Source: Brienomyrus brachyistius | Lineage: Eukaryota; Chordata; Actinopteri; Osteoglossiformes; Mormyridae | DNA length: 64,000 nucleotides | Assembly (NCBI RefSeq): GCF_023856365.1 | Contig: NW_026042444.1 | Location: forward strand, 62,001-126,000 | Reading direction: 5' to 3' | Shown here: positions 22,771-35,366 of the stretch, piece by piece | Numbering within the stretch: position 1 is the stretch's first letter | How the letters are laid out: each line of letters opens with the position of its first letter | Notes under the pieces: model-generated | The model's input: only the letters and a program-made list of their open reading frames with translations | The model's database searches: none | What the model was told of the DNA's origin: nothing | Made by a program: the position numbers and the translations under genes

Positions 22771-24218
22771 CCAAAGGGCAGTTACAGAAGACCCCAGGAC
22801 CGGAGTAACATGGGAAGCAATTACTGATGCCTGGAAGCTTTGGGGCATGCAAATAAACTGCATCCAAAGGCAAATGGCTAATAAAGAATGCTCTGAATGC
22901 CAGGCATTCGTCTAGCAGTGAGATCGTAGAGATAATGAATAAAGATAGAAAGTGTGAATAAAGATAAAACATTTTGATTGTATTTGCGAAGCGATGCTGG
23001 ATGCGCTGAGCTCGCCGGGAAGGTCATGTGGTCCGCATTCCCTCCCCATGCACACGTGATCAGCTCAATCACACCGAAATTGTCGGTTTGCTGCCCTTCA
23101 GGGAAACAATCTAAAGGGTGTTACGGGAAAAGTAATCGATGCAAGAGCCAATGATGTTCTCCTGGTGCCTACCCGTGTTTATGTTATCGTTACTGACAGA
23201 AACAATGATGAACGATAATAAGCATTTATAAGCCATGATGACCGCACCATTAACGTGGAGTTGCACTAACGTTTGTTTTTATAGCTAACCAACAAGTCAA
23301 GCTCTCACCCTGGTAATGCAACAGCGCCGGTTAAACAATACGTTTACACCGAGTGCTTGTGATCAGTGGCCTGTACTACGAATCAGGGTTACTGGCTTAT
23401 CGGGGTAACTTGACGGATTTAAGGTACCACAGTTTAAATGAATTTCATATTTGTTCATCGGGATGTCTGAATCGGTGCTAATCAGTACTACGATGCCAGT
23501 TATGCAATGTAGTTTTGATGAAAACTTTTCTGTCATTTAACATAAGAGGAAAAAAATAATTATACTGTAGTCAAATTGGCTGATATAAAATGGTTTAAAA
23601 CTGTGACACATTTTGCCTTTTTTTTACAGTGTATACTTTCAGTCACAAGGTAGCAGATACGGATTTCTGAAATAGCAAAGATAAAGGTCAATGATTAATA
23701 TCCCTCATCTCTTTTAAAACGATAGGTAAGATGCTGTTTTGATATCCTGTCTAGGGTTGGAGTGTAACAGTATTCACGGGAAAGTGGAATGGGATAAAGG
23801 GACAAACAGGGTGAGGGCAAGAAGGGAACACCAGTGGACAAAGGGATATTTTTGTATTTTCATTTTTTTTCCATGTATAATACTGACACTGAACAAATAA
23901 CCCAGTGCAAAAGACTTTGGGACTGACCACAGCCAAAATAACAAACAAAATCCCCAACTATCAAGTGCGACCCACAGCTAATCTCACCTAAGTGCAAAAG
24001 AAAAGGAAACCAAAAGACAAACACTCCACCTCACTCCCTGACCAAATAAACAGAGTCCAACACACACTTGCAAAACAAAATAGCAGTCACTCCCTATGCA
24101 GCAATACAATCACACATACATAACTTACACACAAGTCAAAGCAACGAGGGGGCTAGTGAAGACGTAAACCAAAGAAAACCAAGCGGGGAGACAGCAAGCC
24201 AAACTGAGGTCGCGGGGG
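22771..24218. other. No gene recognised
   Basis: 5' flank of the cytohesin copy on the minus strand. It holds the empty sites for two transposons found in unit 2: the MITE site CACGGGAA at about 23774-23781 and the hAT site AAAATAGC at about 24078-24085. No promoter motif was recognised with confidence. Confidence 0.6.
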
Positions 24219-24376
24219 GGACCGGAGCCTGTCCTTGGAACAACAGGCGTAGGCAGGAACCAACCCTGGGCAGGAGTCAACACTCTGCAGGGCGCAAACA
24301 CTCACAACTCAGATTTGCCAATTAACCTACCCTGCGCACTTTTGGACTGTGGGAGGAAACCGGAGCCCCTGCTGGA
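24219..24376 (-). mobile_element. Old V-SINE fragment (unit 1)
   Basis: CCAATTAACC...TTTTGGACTGTGGGAGGAAACCGGAG retains the V-SINE core and tail but is well diverged and lacks the tRNA-like head. Unit 2 copy: 60137-60294. Confidence 0.6.
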
Positions 24377-24565
24377 AGTCTTTCACCATTCACCACATTA
24401 TATTGCCAGAAGACTGAAAATTAGATATCAAATACTAGAGTGACATAAAAACAAAAAACAAGTTTGCTTGTAATGAGACGCAAAACAGAAGATTATCTCT
24501 TTTTATATTTTGAGAAAACATTTTAACATTTATCCAACCGGTCAAATGGTTTAATACTTCATACA

Positions 24566-24741
24566 GCAGCATTTCTAAACTCATTCCTCAGCCCACCAGA
24601 CAGCTCCACGTTTTTGCTCTGTCCCAGATCCCTGCATGCATGAACCAAACAGTCACCTTTTACTGCTGTGCTGAGAGCTTGGACAGAGCAAAACTGTGGA
24701 TCTTTGCAGTGGGGTCCAAGGACTGGGTTGAGAAACCCTGG
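24566..24741. mobile_element. hAT-type MITE (unit 1)
   Basis: The left end CAGCATTTCTAAACTCATTC and the right end GACTGGGTTGAGAAACCCTG form imperfect inverted termini of the common fish 'CAGGGTTTCTCAA' MITE. The 69-aa frame within it is not a gene. Unit 2 copy: 60484-60659. Confidence 0.6.
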
Positions 24742-26869
24742 CATAGAGGAGACTGCAGTGAGAGCCAAGAAAAAAAGAGATTAGAGAGGAAGGTAAAACG
24801 CTTCCTTTAACATGGCAAATAAGCTTCAAGTACAGACCCTGTGCTTCCATTACAAACAAAAAGCCTGTATGACCCTCCTAAACACACGTCAGATTAACTT
24901 AATCAGGGGAAATAAGCATAAAACTTGGCAAAGACTAGACTATGAAAAAGGAAGATGAACATCATACTTACACGAACTTCTGCTAAAGCAAATGGACAAA
25001 CCCCTTTTAACTGAATGAAGTTACTTTAAAAAATTAATAATCCAAAAATAAATCAATAAAAATTAAGAAAAACACAATCATGCTTTGAACTAATACTGCA
25101 GTCAGTCCTAAATGTTCCCATGACATTCTTTTCGTCACGATGCACACTCGGTACATACTGGTTAAAAACCATTTATAATCCTTCATGTACCAGTCTATGA
25201 TGGAGCACCCCAACCTGGGCCACCCATCCAACATGGCAGATTTCTGCCCCCTGGCCCCGGAGACTAGCAGACTAACCTCAGGAAACAGGGAACCAGGGGG
25301 ACATGGGCCGCTGACTGGATGGGCGGCTCCAGAATGAGGTGAAGCAGAAGGTAGACTCCACAGCAGAGGACCGAGGAATGTAGACCAAAACCAGGGAACC
25401 TGAAGTGGCAAGAACACAAACCAGGACAGACATATAAAACCCAAGCAAAGGCATCAGTGGCACAGCCCACCAGCTTGTGAAAGATGGCTACCTGGCATCA
25501 TGAATCCCTTAATCAAAAACCTTTGTGGTGGCAACTTTGCCACCCCGGACTGATCCCTCCTAAAGACCTCAAGTTTCAATGCAAGGTTTCTGAAATGTTT
25601 TGAAACATCAGTCCATGTGACTGCTGTGGTATTGTTCCAGGCAGGGAAAACAACTTAGGAGAAAATTTCCGGTGTTTGTGGTACTGTTGGGCTGAGGGGG
25701 TAATTGAGTGACAATTAACCTTTGAGATCCAATTATATTATTTAAACAGGTTAGTAGTTAGACAGTGTGATTTAGATGAGGATAAGGATGTTTTATTGTC
25801 ATTACAAAACGTGTTCTACATGAAGGGAACAAAATGAGGCACTCAGATCCGGTGTATTAGCAAAAATAAAATAGAAATAAAATCGAAAGAACAATACAAT
25901 GAATTATATGGTAAAAATTAAAGTAAAATAGAATAAAGACATTAAGATAAATTCCATTAAACCCTCTGGGCCAGGCGCTCTGCCACTCTGCATTGTATTC
26001 TTTGCATGTACAACTTTGTACTCCATAATTTTAATATTTTATCACGAAGCCTGAAGAGCAATATGAACTATATCATGCTTTAAGTAAATTGTCTCATTCT
26101 TTATTTGACTAAAGTATATTTAACTTCTACAGAACTTTGCAGGCTCATCTAGGATGGAGAATTTCTGCTGCTGAGTGCATTAGAAGAGATTCTCAGAGGG
26201 AGATACGAGTCCTAGGTGCCTGCTGGGTACATATTCAAGACAGAGTTAGGACCGACTCCAATAATTCTGCACTGTCTCCCAGATTAGAGGAAAAAAATGT
26301 ATTTTACTGAAAATTTCATTTATGAAATTTTACCTTAGACTTGGTCAGCAGCCATGTGGATAAATTTCAGAACTACAGACGGTCTGTGGGTTGGGGGGGA
26401 CAAGCAGGTTGGCCGGTGGGGGCACGCGGAATGCTCCTGGGGGTGTGGTGGGTGTGCTTATATGATTTACAGGAGCCGAGGCTAACAAAGGCACTAAACT
26501 GCACAAACAGCCTCCTGTATGAAATTTTACATGAAAAGGGGCCATGGGCTTGTTGGCACTATGTTTCTTAGCAGACTGACTAATACAGCCAACTGGACCG
26601 TCTACCTCTTCAAAAACATCAAAATGGGGTCAAAATGGCCCCATCTGTGTTAATTTGCATCATTAATTATGGCATAAATCAATACATTCCAGATGAATTT
26701 TAAGGTAATTTCAACAAAAGCCTGTAATATCATTTTCGACCACCATGTGACACCACAAGCCATTAGAAAACCACTAAGCTGTCAATAAAAGATTTGGCAG
26801 AACTGAAAATATGATGTTAAATGTATCACAGTGCAATAGTTTTAAAAATAAATCAATGACTTTGCATGA
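24742..26869. other. No gene recognised
   Basis: Frames at 25034-25470 and 26341-26571 have no domain and are not better conserved between units than the flanks. The segment at about 25970-26040 is shared with 63083-63160, where a LINE-derived insertion precedes it. Confidence 0.5.
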
Positions 26870-26957
26870 CAATTTTATGTGTTTTGTCAAATAAAAAACC
26901 TGAAGTATTTGAACAATTTTATGTGTTTTGTCAAATAAAAAACCTGAAGTATTTGAA
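26870..26957 (+). repeat. Two perfect tandem copies of a 44-bp unit
   Basis: The unit CAATTTTATGTG...GTATTTGAA occurs at 26870-26913 and 26914-26957 without differences, indicating a very recent local duplication. It lies in a segment lost from unit 2. Confidence 0.9.
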
Positions 26958-27060
26958 CTTGAACTGATACTGAGCAAAATATTACCTCTTACTTATATGA
27001 AGGTTCGCATTATCTATGATGTAGAATAAAAGACACAAGTAAACAATCCATTTCTTTGTT

Positions 27061-27530
27061 TTAAAGAAACAGATTAGCTAAGAAAACCAATTGCCACCCT
27101 GTGGAATCAATGTGCATCACCTGTCTGTTTGTGGCCACTGCCCCGTGCACAATCTGCCACTGAAGATCCACCGTGTGCTTCTCAATGGGGGGCTTGTACA
27201 GGGACCTCCAACATCCCCGCGGGGAAGATCCAGGCCTCAACAAACCTGACCACCTAGAATCTGCCAGTCCACTCAGTGCCCGAAAATGCAGCACTTTAAC
27301 ACAAGCCTGGAACAGACCTTTCTCAGACAAATCTCTAAGAGCCACCTGCTGAGGAGACACGAAAGAGAGCAGCAAACCCACCTCCTCCCGATGACCCTCT
27401 ACAGCAGGAGGGAAAAATGGGGACTACTGCCTCCTCCCAACTCAAGCACATTCTTAGTTGCCTCTGGTAGCGTGCAGACAATGTCCTCCAAAGCTCTCTG
27501 AAGAAGTCTGGGGGAGGGGGAAACATTTCC
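27061..27530 (-). mobile_element. L1/Tx1-like LINE fragment (unit 1 only)
   Basis: The minus-strand frame contains SLYKPPIEKHTVDLQWQIVH followed by GAVATNR. This is the conserved 'LYK.PL.....DLQWR.LHG....N' block near the C-terminus of Tx1-type L1 ORF2 proteins. Frames are broken, so it is dead. Confidence 0.65.
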
Positions 27531-28139
27531 GCATGTAGGGGGCCAGTGGCATTTCATTATTTACAGAAAATTCCATAGAGCCAATGTAGGAACCTGAGGT
27601 CAGTTTAACACAGGTCACTGTCCGTGGTGCTGAAACCTTTACTTGATGGGCTGGTCCTGAATGAATACAATGGTTGGCCAGCGTGCCTCACTATGCGTTT
27701 CCACTGACTGACACCTTCACATGTAATGTGATTGTTAACAATGAGGAACATTTTACAAGTTACTACAGGAAGCAATATTTACATGCCTGTAGCTTTCATT
27801 TCTCACCACAGAAAACCCCAAAAAAAAGAAATAAGAAATACATTCATGTTATATCCAATATATTACTTCATCATTTAAAATCACAAAACATATCTGACTG
27901 TTAATCTCTATGTTTTAAAAATTTCAATAGCATTGCGTGATTTGCTTATTTTTTTCAAAAGCCACTGTGGAAGCGAAATTTAAAGAAGTTTGGTCCCCTT
28001 ATAACAGCATTGGGTAAGAGAGCCGAGGGCTGCTGGGATTGTTCTCAATGTCTTGTTGGTGCCGTGTGGGTTGTGCTGCACAAACAGCTTCAAGTTATGA
28101 GATAACATGAGCAGATGCCATTACGTCATTAGTGCTGCA

Positions 28140-28630
28140 CAAGATATTGTCATGACCTGGCTCAAGGCCATGAGAAAAAGTGGGTCAGTGTTAAATCACT
28201 GTGACCTCACACCTCTTCAGATTGCAAGCCCATTTAAATGGCACAGAGGTACACAATGGGTGGCCTGTATCTGCCTCACTTAATGTGCACCAAAGACCTC
28301 ATATGAGAACCACAAGAGCCACCCCAGATTTACCCACCATCATGAGAAAGACTAAGACCAACATGGATCAAATGGCCTATTTGGGTGTACAATCACCCCC
28401 AGACCACTCTGACTGGCTTTGGGTTTTTGAGACAATATGAGAAGGGCAGGTGCCCTTTGGCGTGGAATGTCTCCGATTCCTGTTTTTCCTTCTTCCTCTT
28501 TTTGTTTTCTTCAAGTGCCAACAAGAGAAATTAATGACAATGCCAAAGCATCTGTAATTGCAACAATTTTCTAGGAGAAGGGGTGTGTTTTTTGACACAA
28601 GTGCCAATATTTTTGGCCATGACTGTAATA
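28140..28630 (-). mobile_element. Tc1/mariner-like fragment (unit 1)
   Basis: The right end GCCAATATTTTTGGCCATGA followed by CTGTA is a typical Tc1-type terminus (minus strand TACAGTCATGGCCAAAAATA). Preceding sequence (for example GGGCAGGTGCCCTT) is consistent with a decayed element body, but no transposase frame survives. The start of the same element is seen at the window end in unit 2. Confidence 0.55.
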
Positions 28631-28757
28631 GTTATTTGTGATTTGTAATAATTATTTAATTTTATCGATCCATCTACTTACCTACACTAAAAAATGTACT
28701 GTTGGATGTAATTAATTTTAAGACTAGTGGTTACATGAAATTACTTTCTAAGAACAT

Positions 28758-29112
28758 CCATCCATCCATCCATTATCCAAACCGCTTATCCTATTGGGTC
28801 GCGGGGGGTCCGGAGCCTATCCCGGAATCAATGGGCACGAGGCAGGGAACAAACCAGGATGGGGGGCCAGCCCATCGCAGGGCACACTCACACACCAGTC
28901 ACTCACACATGCACACCTATGGGCAATTTAGCGACTCCAATTAGCCTCAGCATGTTTTTTGGACTGTGGGGGGAAACCGGAGTACCCGGAGGAAACCCCA
29001 CGACGACATGGGGAGAACATGCAAACTCCACACACATGTTACCCAGGCGGAGACTCGAACCCGGGTCCCAGAGGTGTGAGGCAACAGTGCTAACCACTGC
29101 ACCACCATGCCG
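28758..29112 (-). mobile_element. V-SINE inserted 27 bp inside unit 2
   Basis: A full V-SINE in minus orientation (head at right with B-box GGTTCGAGTCTCC, CATC repeat at left) is flanked by a 12-bp duplication, TTCTAAGAACAT, at 28746-28757 and 29113-29124. Unit 1 has the uninterrupted site at about 2028-2039. It therefore inserted after the copies separated. Confidence 0.93.
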
Positions 29113-29124
29113 TTCTAAGAACAT

Positions 29125-30525
29125 TTTATTTTGTAATTCAAATTTTTCTTATTTTTCAAACCAAAAAGTTACAGCACTCTCATATAATACACTTCAGCCA
29201 TTCACATTTATAAAACAATATGACCAATCACTAGTTCAACCTCCCAGCCATTTATCCTTCAAAAACATGGCCCTAGAAACATTCCCACATTTTCATTATA
29301 CCTCGTTTCCCATTTAGTCTGTCCAACATTTTTTCATATGAAGCTGCCTTAATCATCTCATTGGTCCATTCCTTTATATTGGGGATTGTTGAGGATTTCA
29401 AATGCCTTAATATTACCCTCATGGCAGTTATGAGTCCCACCATCACAGCCTTAAACTGTTTATTATTCACCTTTGGCAATTCCACTCTATCTCCTAGCAG
29501 AGAGAGTCGGGTTTGCGGGGTAAAGTAAAGCCTAGCCATTTGTCCAGGAGACCAAGAACTCTACCCCAAAATGGATATACCTGAGAGCACTGCCACAGCA
29601 TGTGTAAATAAACCCCCATCTGCCTTCTAAAATTCCAACACTGATCAGTATTAATTAGTCCAGTTCTATTTAGTCTAACTAGTGTCCAGTACTATCTGTG
29701 TATAATTTTATACTGAATAAATTTACCTTTTACTTCCCTAAAATATTTCCCCACTCTAGAAAGTATTCTTGACCATTCATCTTCTGCATTTTAACACTCG
29801 TGACTCAATGCCTCAGTTGCAAAAACTTCCAAAAACTCCCTCCTCCTCCTACATCATACTTACTCTTTAAGTCTGATTATGACATAAACATCCCATTTAC
29901 GAATAAATCCCAGAGAGTTTTCACCCCTTTGGGTTGCCATTGTTTCCATACTTTTTACTATTTGTATTTGAGGATTGTGCCAAATTGAGGAATATGGCTG
30001 CATGTCATGTGATACTTTAAGCTTCTTATGTATTTTGATCCATATATTTCTCGAAAAAGATATTATCGGGTTTGTGTTTCTTATATTGTCCCCCCATTGT
30101 GACAGAATGTGCAGAGGTTGAAATAGTGAAGCCAAATTGCTCTCGATAGCTATCCAGTCCACATCAGAATTCACATTCTTCCAGTGATAGTAGAGTTTGG
30201 CTATTTCAAATGACATGCTATATAATCTAACATCTGGCAATCCTAGACCTCCCTTGTCTCTGGGCGAAGTAATTTTAATCCTAGGTTTATTCTTTCCCAA
30301 CAAAAATCTTTTACTATACTCTCGTACTGTTCAAATATCCTTTCCGGAATATTAAATGGAAGCATCATAGAGAGATAATTAACTTGAGGCACCACAACCA
30401 TTTTAGTAACATTAACCTTCCCCCCATAAGGATAATTTCAATGCTTTCCATTTGTCCATATTAGGTTTAATTTTGTTCAATGAGGGTTCAAAATTCTGAA
30501 TTATTATTTTGTCAATATATAAACA
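29125..30525 (-). mobile_element. 5'-truncated L1-type LINE (unit 2)
   Basis: Copy of the element at 2030-3440, nearly identical, including the broken frames 30303-29860 and 29539-29273. Confidence 0.8.
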
Positions 30526-31020
30526 GATTTAAATTTCATGTTTATAGTTCAATTTTATGTTATATAAACAAAATAATTTTAATACAGTGTATTTTTTTTA
30601 TTAATTCAACAGCACCCATGTTCAATCCACTTAAGTTTGGAAGGTGTATTGGAAGGTAACGCAGATATTTCTTAAGTGGGCATCCAGAGATATCGTCTCC
30701 CCTCCAAGCACCCCTTTTCTCCACTAGTTCTGTATGGAGCTCAACAGGAGGAATGGAGAGGTAGATAAAGGGGTTAGTCTCAAACATAATGTAATAAAAA
30801 ATAAAGAGTAAATACAAGCGCCATGAAGGGTGTATTGAGTTCCAGCAGGCCTTGACTTACAGTAAAGGAATTGTAAGGCAGACATGCTAACAAAACAGCT
30901 TTACATTCCCAATTCCAAACCATTAATGGGCAACCTTAGAGTGACGACGGCTAAAAAAAACCTTAGCTATAAGCAGGAACGAAACATTGTGAAAAGCCAA
31001 GACTCCACATGAAGGTAAAT

Positions 31021-31592
31021 TTGATCCTCCGCCTATCGCAGTAGATGCGTTCCAGACCCATCAGCGATAGGTGAAAATCCACGATACAGAAGGATCATAT
31101 AATTTTTTTTTTAAGTTTAAGCCTTAAAATACCCCTCCCACATGCTTTAAACATATGTAAACTCATTAAAACACATATATCGGGCTATGTTAAATGTCGG
31201 GCTAAGGATATGAGTAACATAATAATAATAATAATAATAATAAAATAATAATTTTTAATATGTATACACACACACAACTTTCTCTCTATATATGTAATGG
31301 AATATATAAAAATTAAAACATATATGGCTCTTACACATTCTTTTCATCCTTCTTCATGTAGCATACTGTTGATTCATTCAAACCATAATGGCGAACGCCG
31401 TCCGCATAACGCTTTCCTTCCCGAAGCACATCCAGAAGTTATACCTTCTCCTGAATGGTCAACGTCTTCCATCGTAGGGCTTAGAACAAAACGAAAACAA
31501 TCGGACCACAAACAATGTACGGGATACGCAGAGAATTGTGAGGCGTCGGAGGAAAATCCGCGATATAGTGGGGAATCGCTGTAATGTGAATT
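31021..31592 (-). mobile_element. pogo/Tigger-like relic (unit 2)
   Basis: Copy of 3940-4511. One base change turns the Lys codon after QEKV in the helix-turn-helix remnant into TAA, a further sign that it is not maintained. Confidence 0.65.
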
Positions 31593-31972
31593 CTGCCAAT
31601 TCTGGTTTTCAGCACCATGGACAGAAACCTGTCGTTTATAGGGACCTATTATGCCCATTTTCACTGTTCATACTTGGATTTTTATGGTCTGCTAGAATAG
31701 ATTCACCCTTTTAATAGGTGATATCCTAGAATCCAATATATTATTGCAGGGCTGTTTTCATTTGATGTTAACCAAATGTGATATATTTATTTTTACTTTT
31801 GATATCTCGTCCTTTTCCCCTTATCTGATAAGAGCCGCTGTCCGCTGAGACAAGCTGGTGTGTTTTTACTGCTCACTGAAAAGTGGGTGGTGCGGACATT
31901 GTGTATTACATCACACTATGAGACAGTCACTGATTGGTGGGCTCTGAGGGGGCAGTGTGACCTGAAAATCAT

Positions 31973-32236
31973 CCATCAATCAACCCAGGATGGGGGGCCA
32001 GCCCATCGCAGGGCACACTCACACACCATTCACTCACACATGCTCTCCTACGGGCAATTTAGCAAGTCCAATTAGCCTCAGCATGTCTTTGGAATGTGGG
32101 GGGAAACCAAAGTACCCAGAGGAAACCTCATGACGACATGGGGAGAACATGCAAACTCCGCACACATGTGACCCATGCGGAGACTCGAACCTGGGACCCA
32201 AAGGTGTAAGGCAACAGTGCTAACCACTGTACAGCT
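31973..32236 (-). mobile_element. V-SINE, truncated (unit 2)
   Basis: Copy of the element at 4892-5155 with the same flanking CCTGAAAATCAT duplication. Confidence 0.85.
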
Positions 32237-32248
32237 CCTGAAAATCAT

Positions 32249-34333
32249 GAACCATTTTAAATATTGAAGTATTTTTGAAATATTTATTAATTTTAAATAT
32301 TTATTAAATCAAAACATTGGGCAGTATACATGTTATAGGTACTTATTAATGAATAAGCAATATAATAAGATTCAATTTTGCTTTCACTACTTAAAGCGCC
32401 AGAACATCGTATTTGAAAAATTCAACAGCAATATCTCTTACCAGAAATCAGGAACAGGTTAAGAAAATCCACAGACTTCGTCGCGAGCAGTTTAATATAC
32501 GAACTATTTCCTTCTACCCAACTCCACACACCAATAATATCACTGCGCAGCAGATATTGCCAGGGAGCTCGCGCTTGTGTCTAATGCGCAGTGATACGAG
32601 TAGTGTACTTCGATAGAAGCCCGACATTTCTACGGCTGATATTTCCAAACCTGAACAACTCCCAGCAGAACTTTGATGAATAGATAGCATTAAGGCCCCT
32701 CTAAAATATCTTTTTATAGTTTTGGGGTGAACCTCCCATTTAAACGAAGTACATGGTGGTGCTCATGAATTTGAAAGCCTAGATGCCTCATCTCGCTTTT
32801 CCACAACGAGTCAGCAGCGCCACCATCTTGGAGCGATAATTAGACATAAACAAGCAACATGTCAGGGTGTAGATGGAAAGATCTTTTAGCCATAACTTCT
32901 TTACTAATTAACGCATTTATATCTTACAATTATGTAGAATAAATAAACAAGCCCACCACTACTGCCCCCCCCCAAATTTATGTAGTATTGCTCATAGTAT
33001 TCTCAACAAAAACTAATGCTAGTATCCCGTCAGTGTCACAGGCAAGTAAACATGTTATGTATCTTATTTGACCGTACCGCAGATTTTTTTACCTGTGAAA
33101 TGTGGTTCCCTGTTTTCTAGTTTTAACATTCCTCATGTTGTTGCAGTTTCGAAAATAGTCGGTTCACTAAGTCATATCTATGAATCCTCTATTTCACAAT
33201 TACCATGCCAACATCGCGTATCGCCCAAGGAGGCACACAGGGTTTCAAAGCTATGGCGGTGCTGCCTACGCTACTACCAGTCACATGACACAGGAGCTAC
33301 CGAATACCCGCCAATCGGGAGCCGGCTAGATCAACCACGCCCACCCGTCACATAGAGGAGAGTGAGGCGAAAGAAGCGAATCAGTTTAAAAATATCACCA
33401 TTAACGCGGTATTTAGTAGTCTGGAGATATTTTACTTTAAGCAAGGCACAAAATAAAGTTGTAGTATTTGTAATAAAATTTGAAGATTAGCCATCCCCAA
33501 GGAGCTGACAGGAAAGCCAGGTACAGGTTTAGTCCTCCTTAATCAGCTTGTCGGTTACTAAATGTCGGCAAATAAGCTTGCCTTTTTCTGTGATTTTTTT
33601 TCAGTTTAATTGACACTTAAAGAAGTAATCTGAGACCTGAGATATAACATTAGCAACGATGGTCATTTTTTACACTCATGGATTTTAACATTGAGGACGT
33701 GTGTCACATGTCATTTTCACATAGAGGGAGTTTAATTGTTTTTATCTGTGTCTGTGTGTCAACATATGTCTATTTAGTTATGTCACTGAAATGTATGATT
33801 AGTATTGACATTTCCATAGACTACTATGCTTTAATAAAAATCTATGATCCTTTGGGAGTTGGGCAATAGAACGGAATTGTAAAGTATCAATAAGAAATAC
33901 TATTAATGAAGTAGCCGCCATAACCTTTTGCTTTGTATGAAGTGTGCATACAAAACACAAATAATGCAGTTGTACTGTTATGTATATAATTTAAAAGGTA
34001 TACTTGCCAGCAAAAGATTGAGTTAATAAAATTAAATGAAAAGTATTAAGACCCCTTGTCATTCATAGTATTATATACTTCTTAATTTTACAAAGACTTT
34101 TTTCCTATCATATTTTTTAGTTTTTGAAGTTGATAATCTGGAAAACTGCTGCCTGGGATCAACTATCCATTCTTGACTCTTGGAATAGGAATTGAAGTCG
34201 AATCAAACAGCCTTACAGCACCCTCTTGTGACATACAGTAATATGGAAAACAGAACAATTACTAACTGAACGCAACATCCCCCCTTTACTTATGTATTCT
34301 TCTTCCTGCAGCAGCACTGTCTTCTATAAAAGT
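32249..34333. other. No gene recognised (unit 2)
   Basis: Near-identical copy of 5168-7252; only scattered base changes are visible. Confidence 0.6.
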
Positions 34334-34338
34334 CACGC

Positions 34339-34624
34339 TGTCACGATCGCGGTCGGGCGAAGCGGCGATCGTGCGGGCAGGCGTGGAAATAGCAGGCAGA
34401 CAGGTGAAGTCGGGGCAAAACCAGGGATTTAATGGGCAAACGAGGACTGGAAAACGTAGCACACCTACAAACATCAATGACGGACAAGGGAAACCGGGGA
34501 GACCAGGACTTAAGTACACAGGACTAATCAAAGTAACTAGACAAAGCTGGAGACGATCAGGGAAATACACGTGGGTAATCAGGGGGCGTGGCACACACGA
34601 GGAGCGGACGAGCCGGGCATGACA
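34339..34624 (-). mobile_element. Solo LTR (unit 2)
   Basis: Copy of 7258-7542, 286 bp, with the same CACGC duplication at 34334-34338 and 34625-34629. Its R-region start reads AATGACGGAC (plus strand), one base different from the AATGACAGAC of the complete elements. Confidence 0.88.
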
Positions 34625-34640
34625 CACGCCTTACCTGTAA

Positions 34641-34995
34641 CATCCATCCATCCATTTTCCAAACCGCTTATCCTACTGGGTCGCAGGGGGTCCGGAGCCC
34701 ATCCCGGAAGCAATGGGCACGAGGCAGGGAACAACCCAGGATGGGGGGCCAGCCCATCGCAGGGCACACTCATACACCATTCACTCACACAAGCACACCT
34801 ATGGGCAATTTAGCAACTCCAATTAGCCTCAGCATGTTTTTGGACTTTGGGGGGAAACCGGAGTACCCGGAGGAAACCCCACGACGACATGGGAAGAACA
34901 TGCAAACTCCACACACATGTGACCCAGGCGGAGACTCGAACCTGGGTCCCAGAGGTGTGAGGCAACAGTGCTAACCACTGCACCACCATGCCACC
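34641..34995 (-). mobile_element. V-SINE (unit 2, shared with unit 1)
   Basis: Copy of 7560-7913. Confidence 0.88.
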
Positions 34996-35008
34996 CCCCA
35001 TAAATTCA

Positions 35009-35366
35009 TCCATCCATCCATCCATCCATTTTCCAAACCGCTTATCCTATTGGGTCGCGGGGGGTCCGGAGCCTATCCCGGAATCAATGGGCACGAGGCA
35101 GGGAACAACCCAGGATGGGGGGCCAGCCCATAGCAGGGCACACTCATACACCATTCACTCACACAAGCACACCTATGGGCAATTTAGCAACTCCAATTAG
35201 CCTCAGCATGTTTTTGGACTGTGGGGGGAAACCGGAGTACCCGGAGGAAACCCCACGACGACATGGGAAGAACATGCAAACTCCACACACATGTGACCCA
35301 GGCGGAGACTCGAACCTGGGTCCCAGAGGTGTGAGGCAACAGTGCTAACCACTGCACCACCATGCC
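35009..35366 (-). mobile_element. Second V-SINE directly beside the first (unit 2 only)
   Basis: A second full V-SINE in the same orientation lies 13 bp from the first. CCCATAAATTCAT flanks both sides, consistent with a 13-bp target duplication. It is very similar to its neighbour, so local tandem duplication is an alternative. Unit 1 has a single SINE here. Confidence 0.88.

Larger units (their letters stand above)
2013..28730. repeat. Tandem duplication, unit 1 (26,718 bp)
   Basis: The sequence starting TTACATGAAATTACTTTC at 2013 recurs at 28731. From there essentially the whole interval is repeated in order and orientation, including LINE, Tigger, SINE, solo LTR, two-exon gene, minisatellite, cytohesin copy and Tc1 relic. 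By eye the copies differ by well under 1% in the first 7 kb and by roughly 1-2% around the two-exon gene. Segments present only here are 9503-11523 and about 26576-28420. Either a recent segmental duplication or two haplotypes joined by mis-assembly would give this pattern. Confidence 0.95.

Noticed and set aside
25034..25470. 136-aa and neighbouring minus frames (and 60952-61388)
   Set aside because: Overlapping frames without domains; differences between units show no preference for silent sites.
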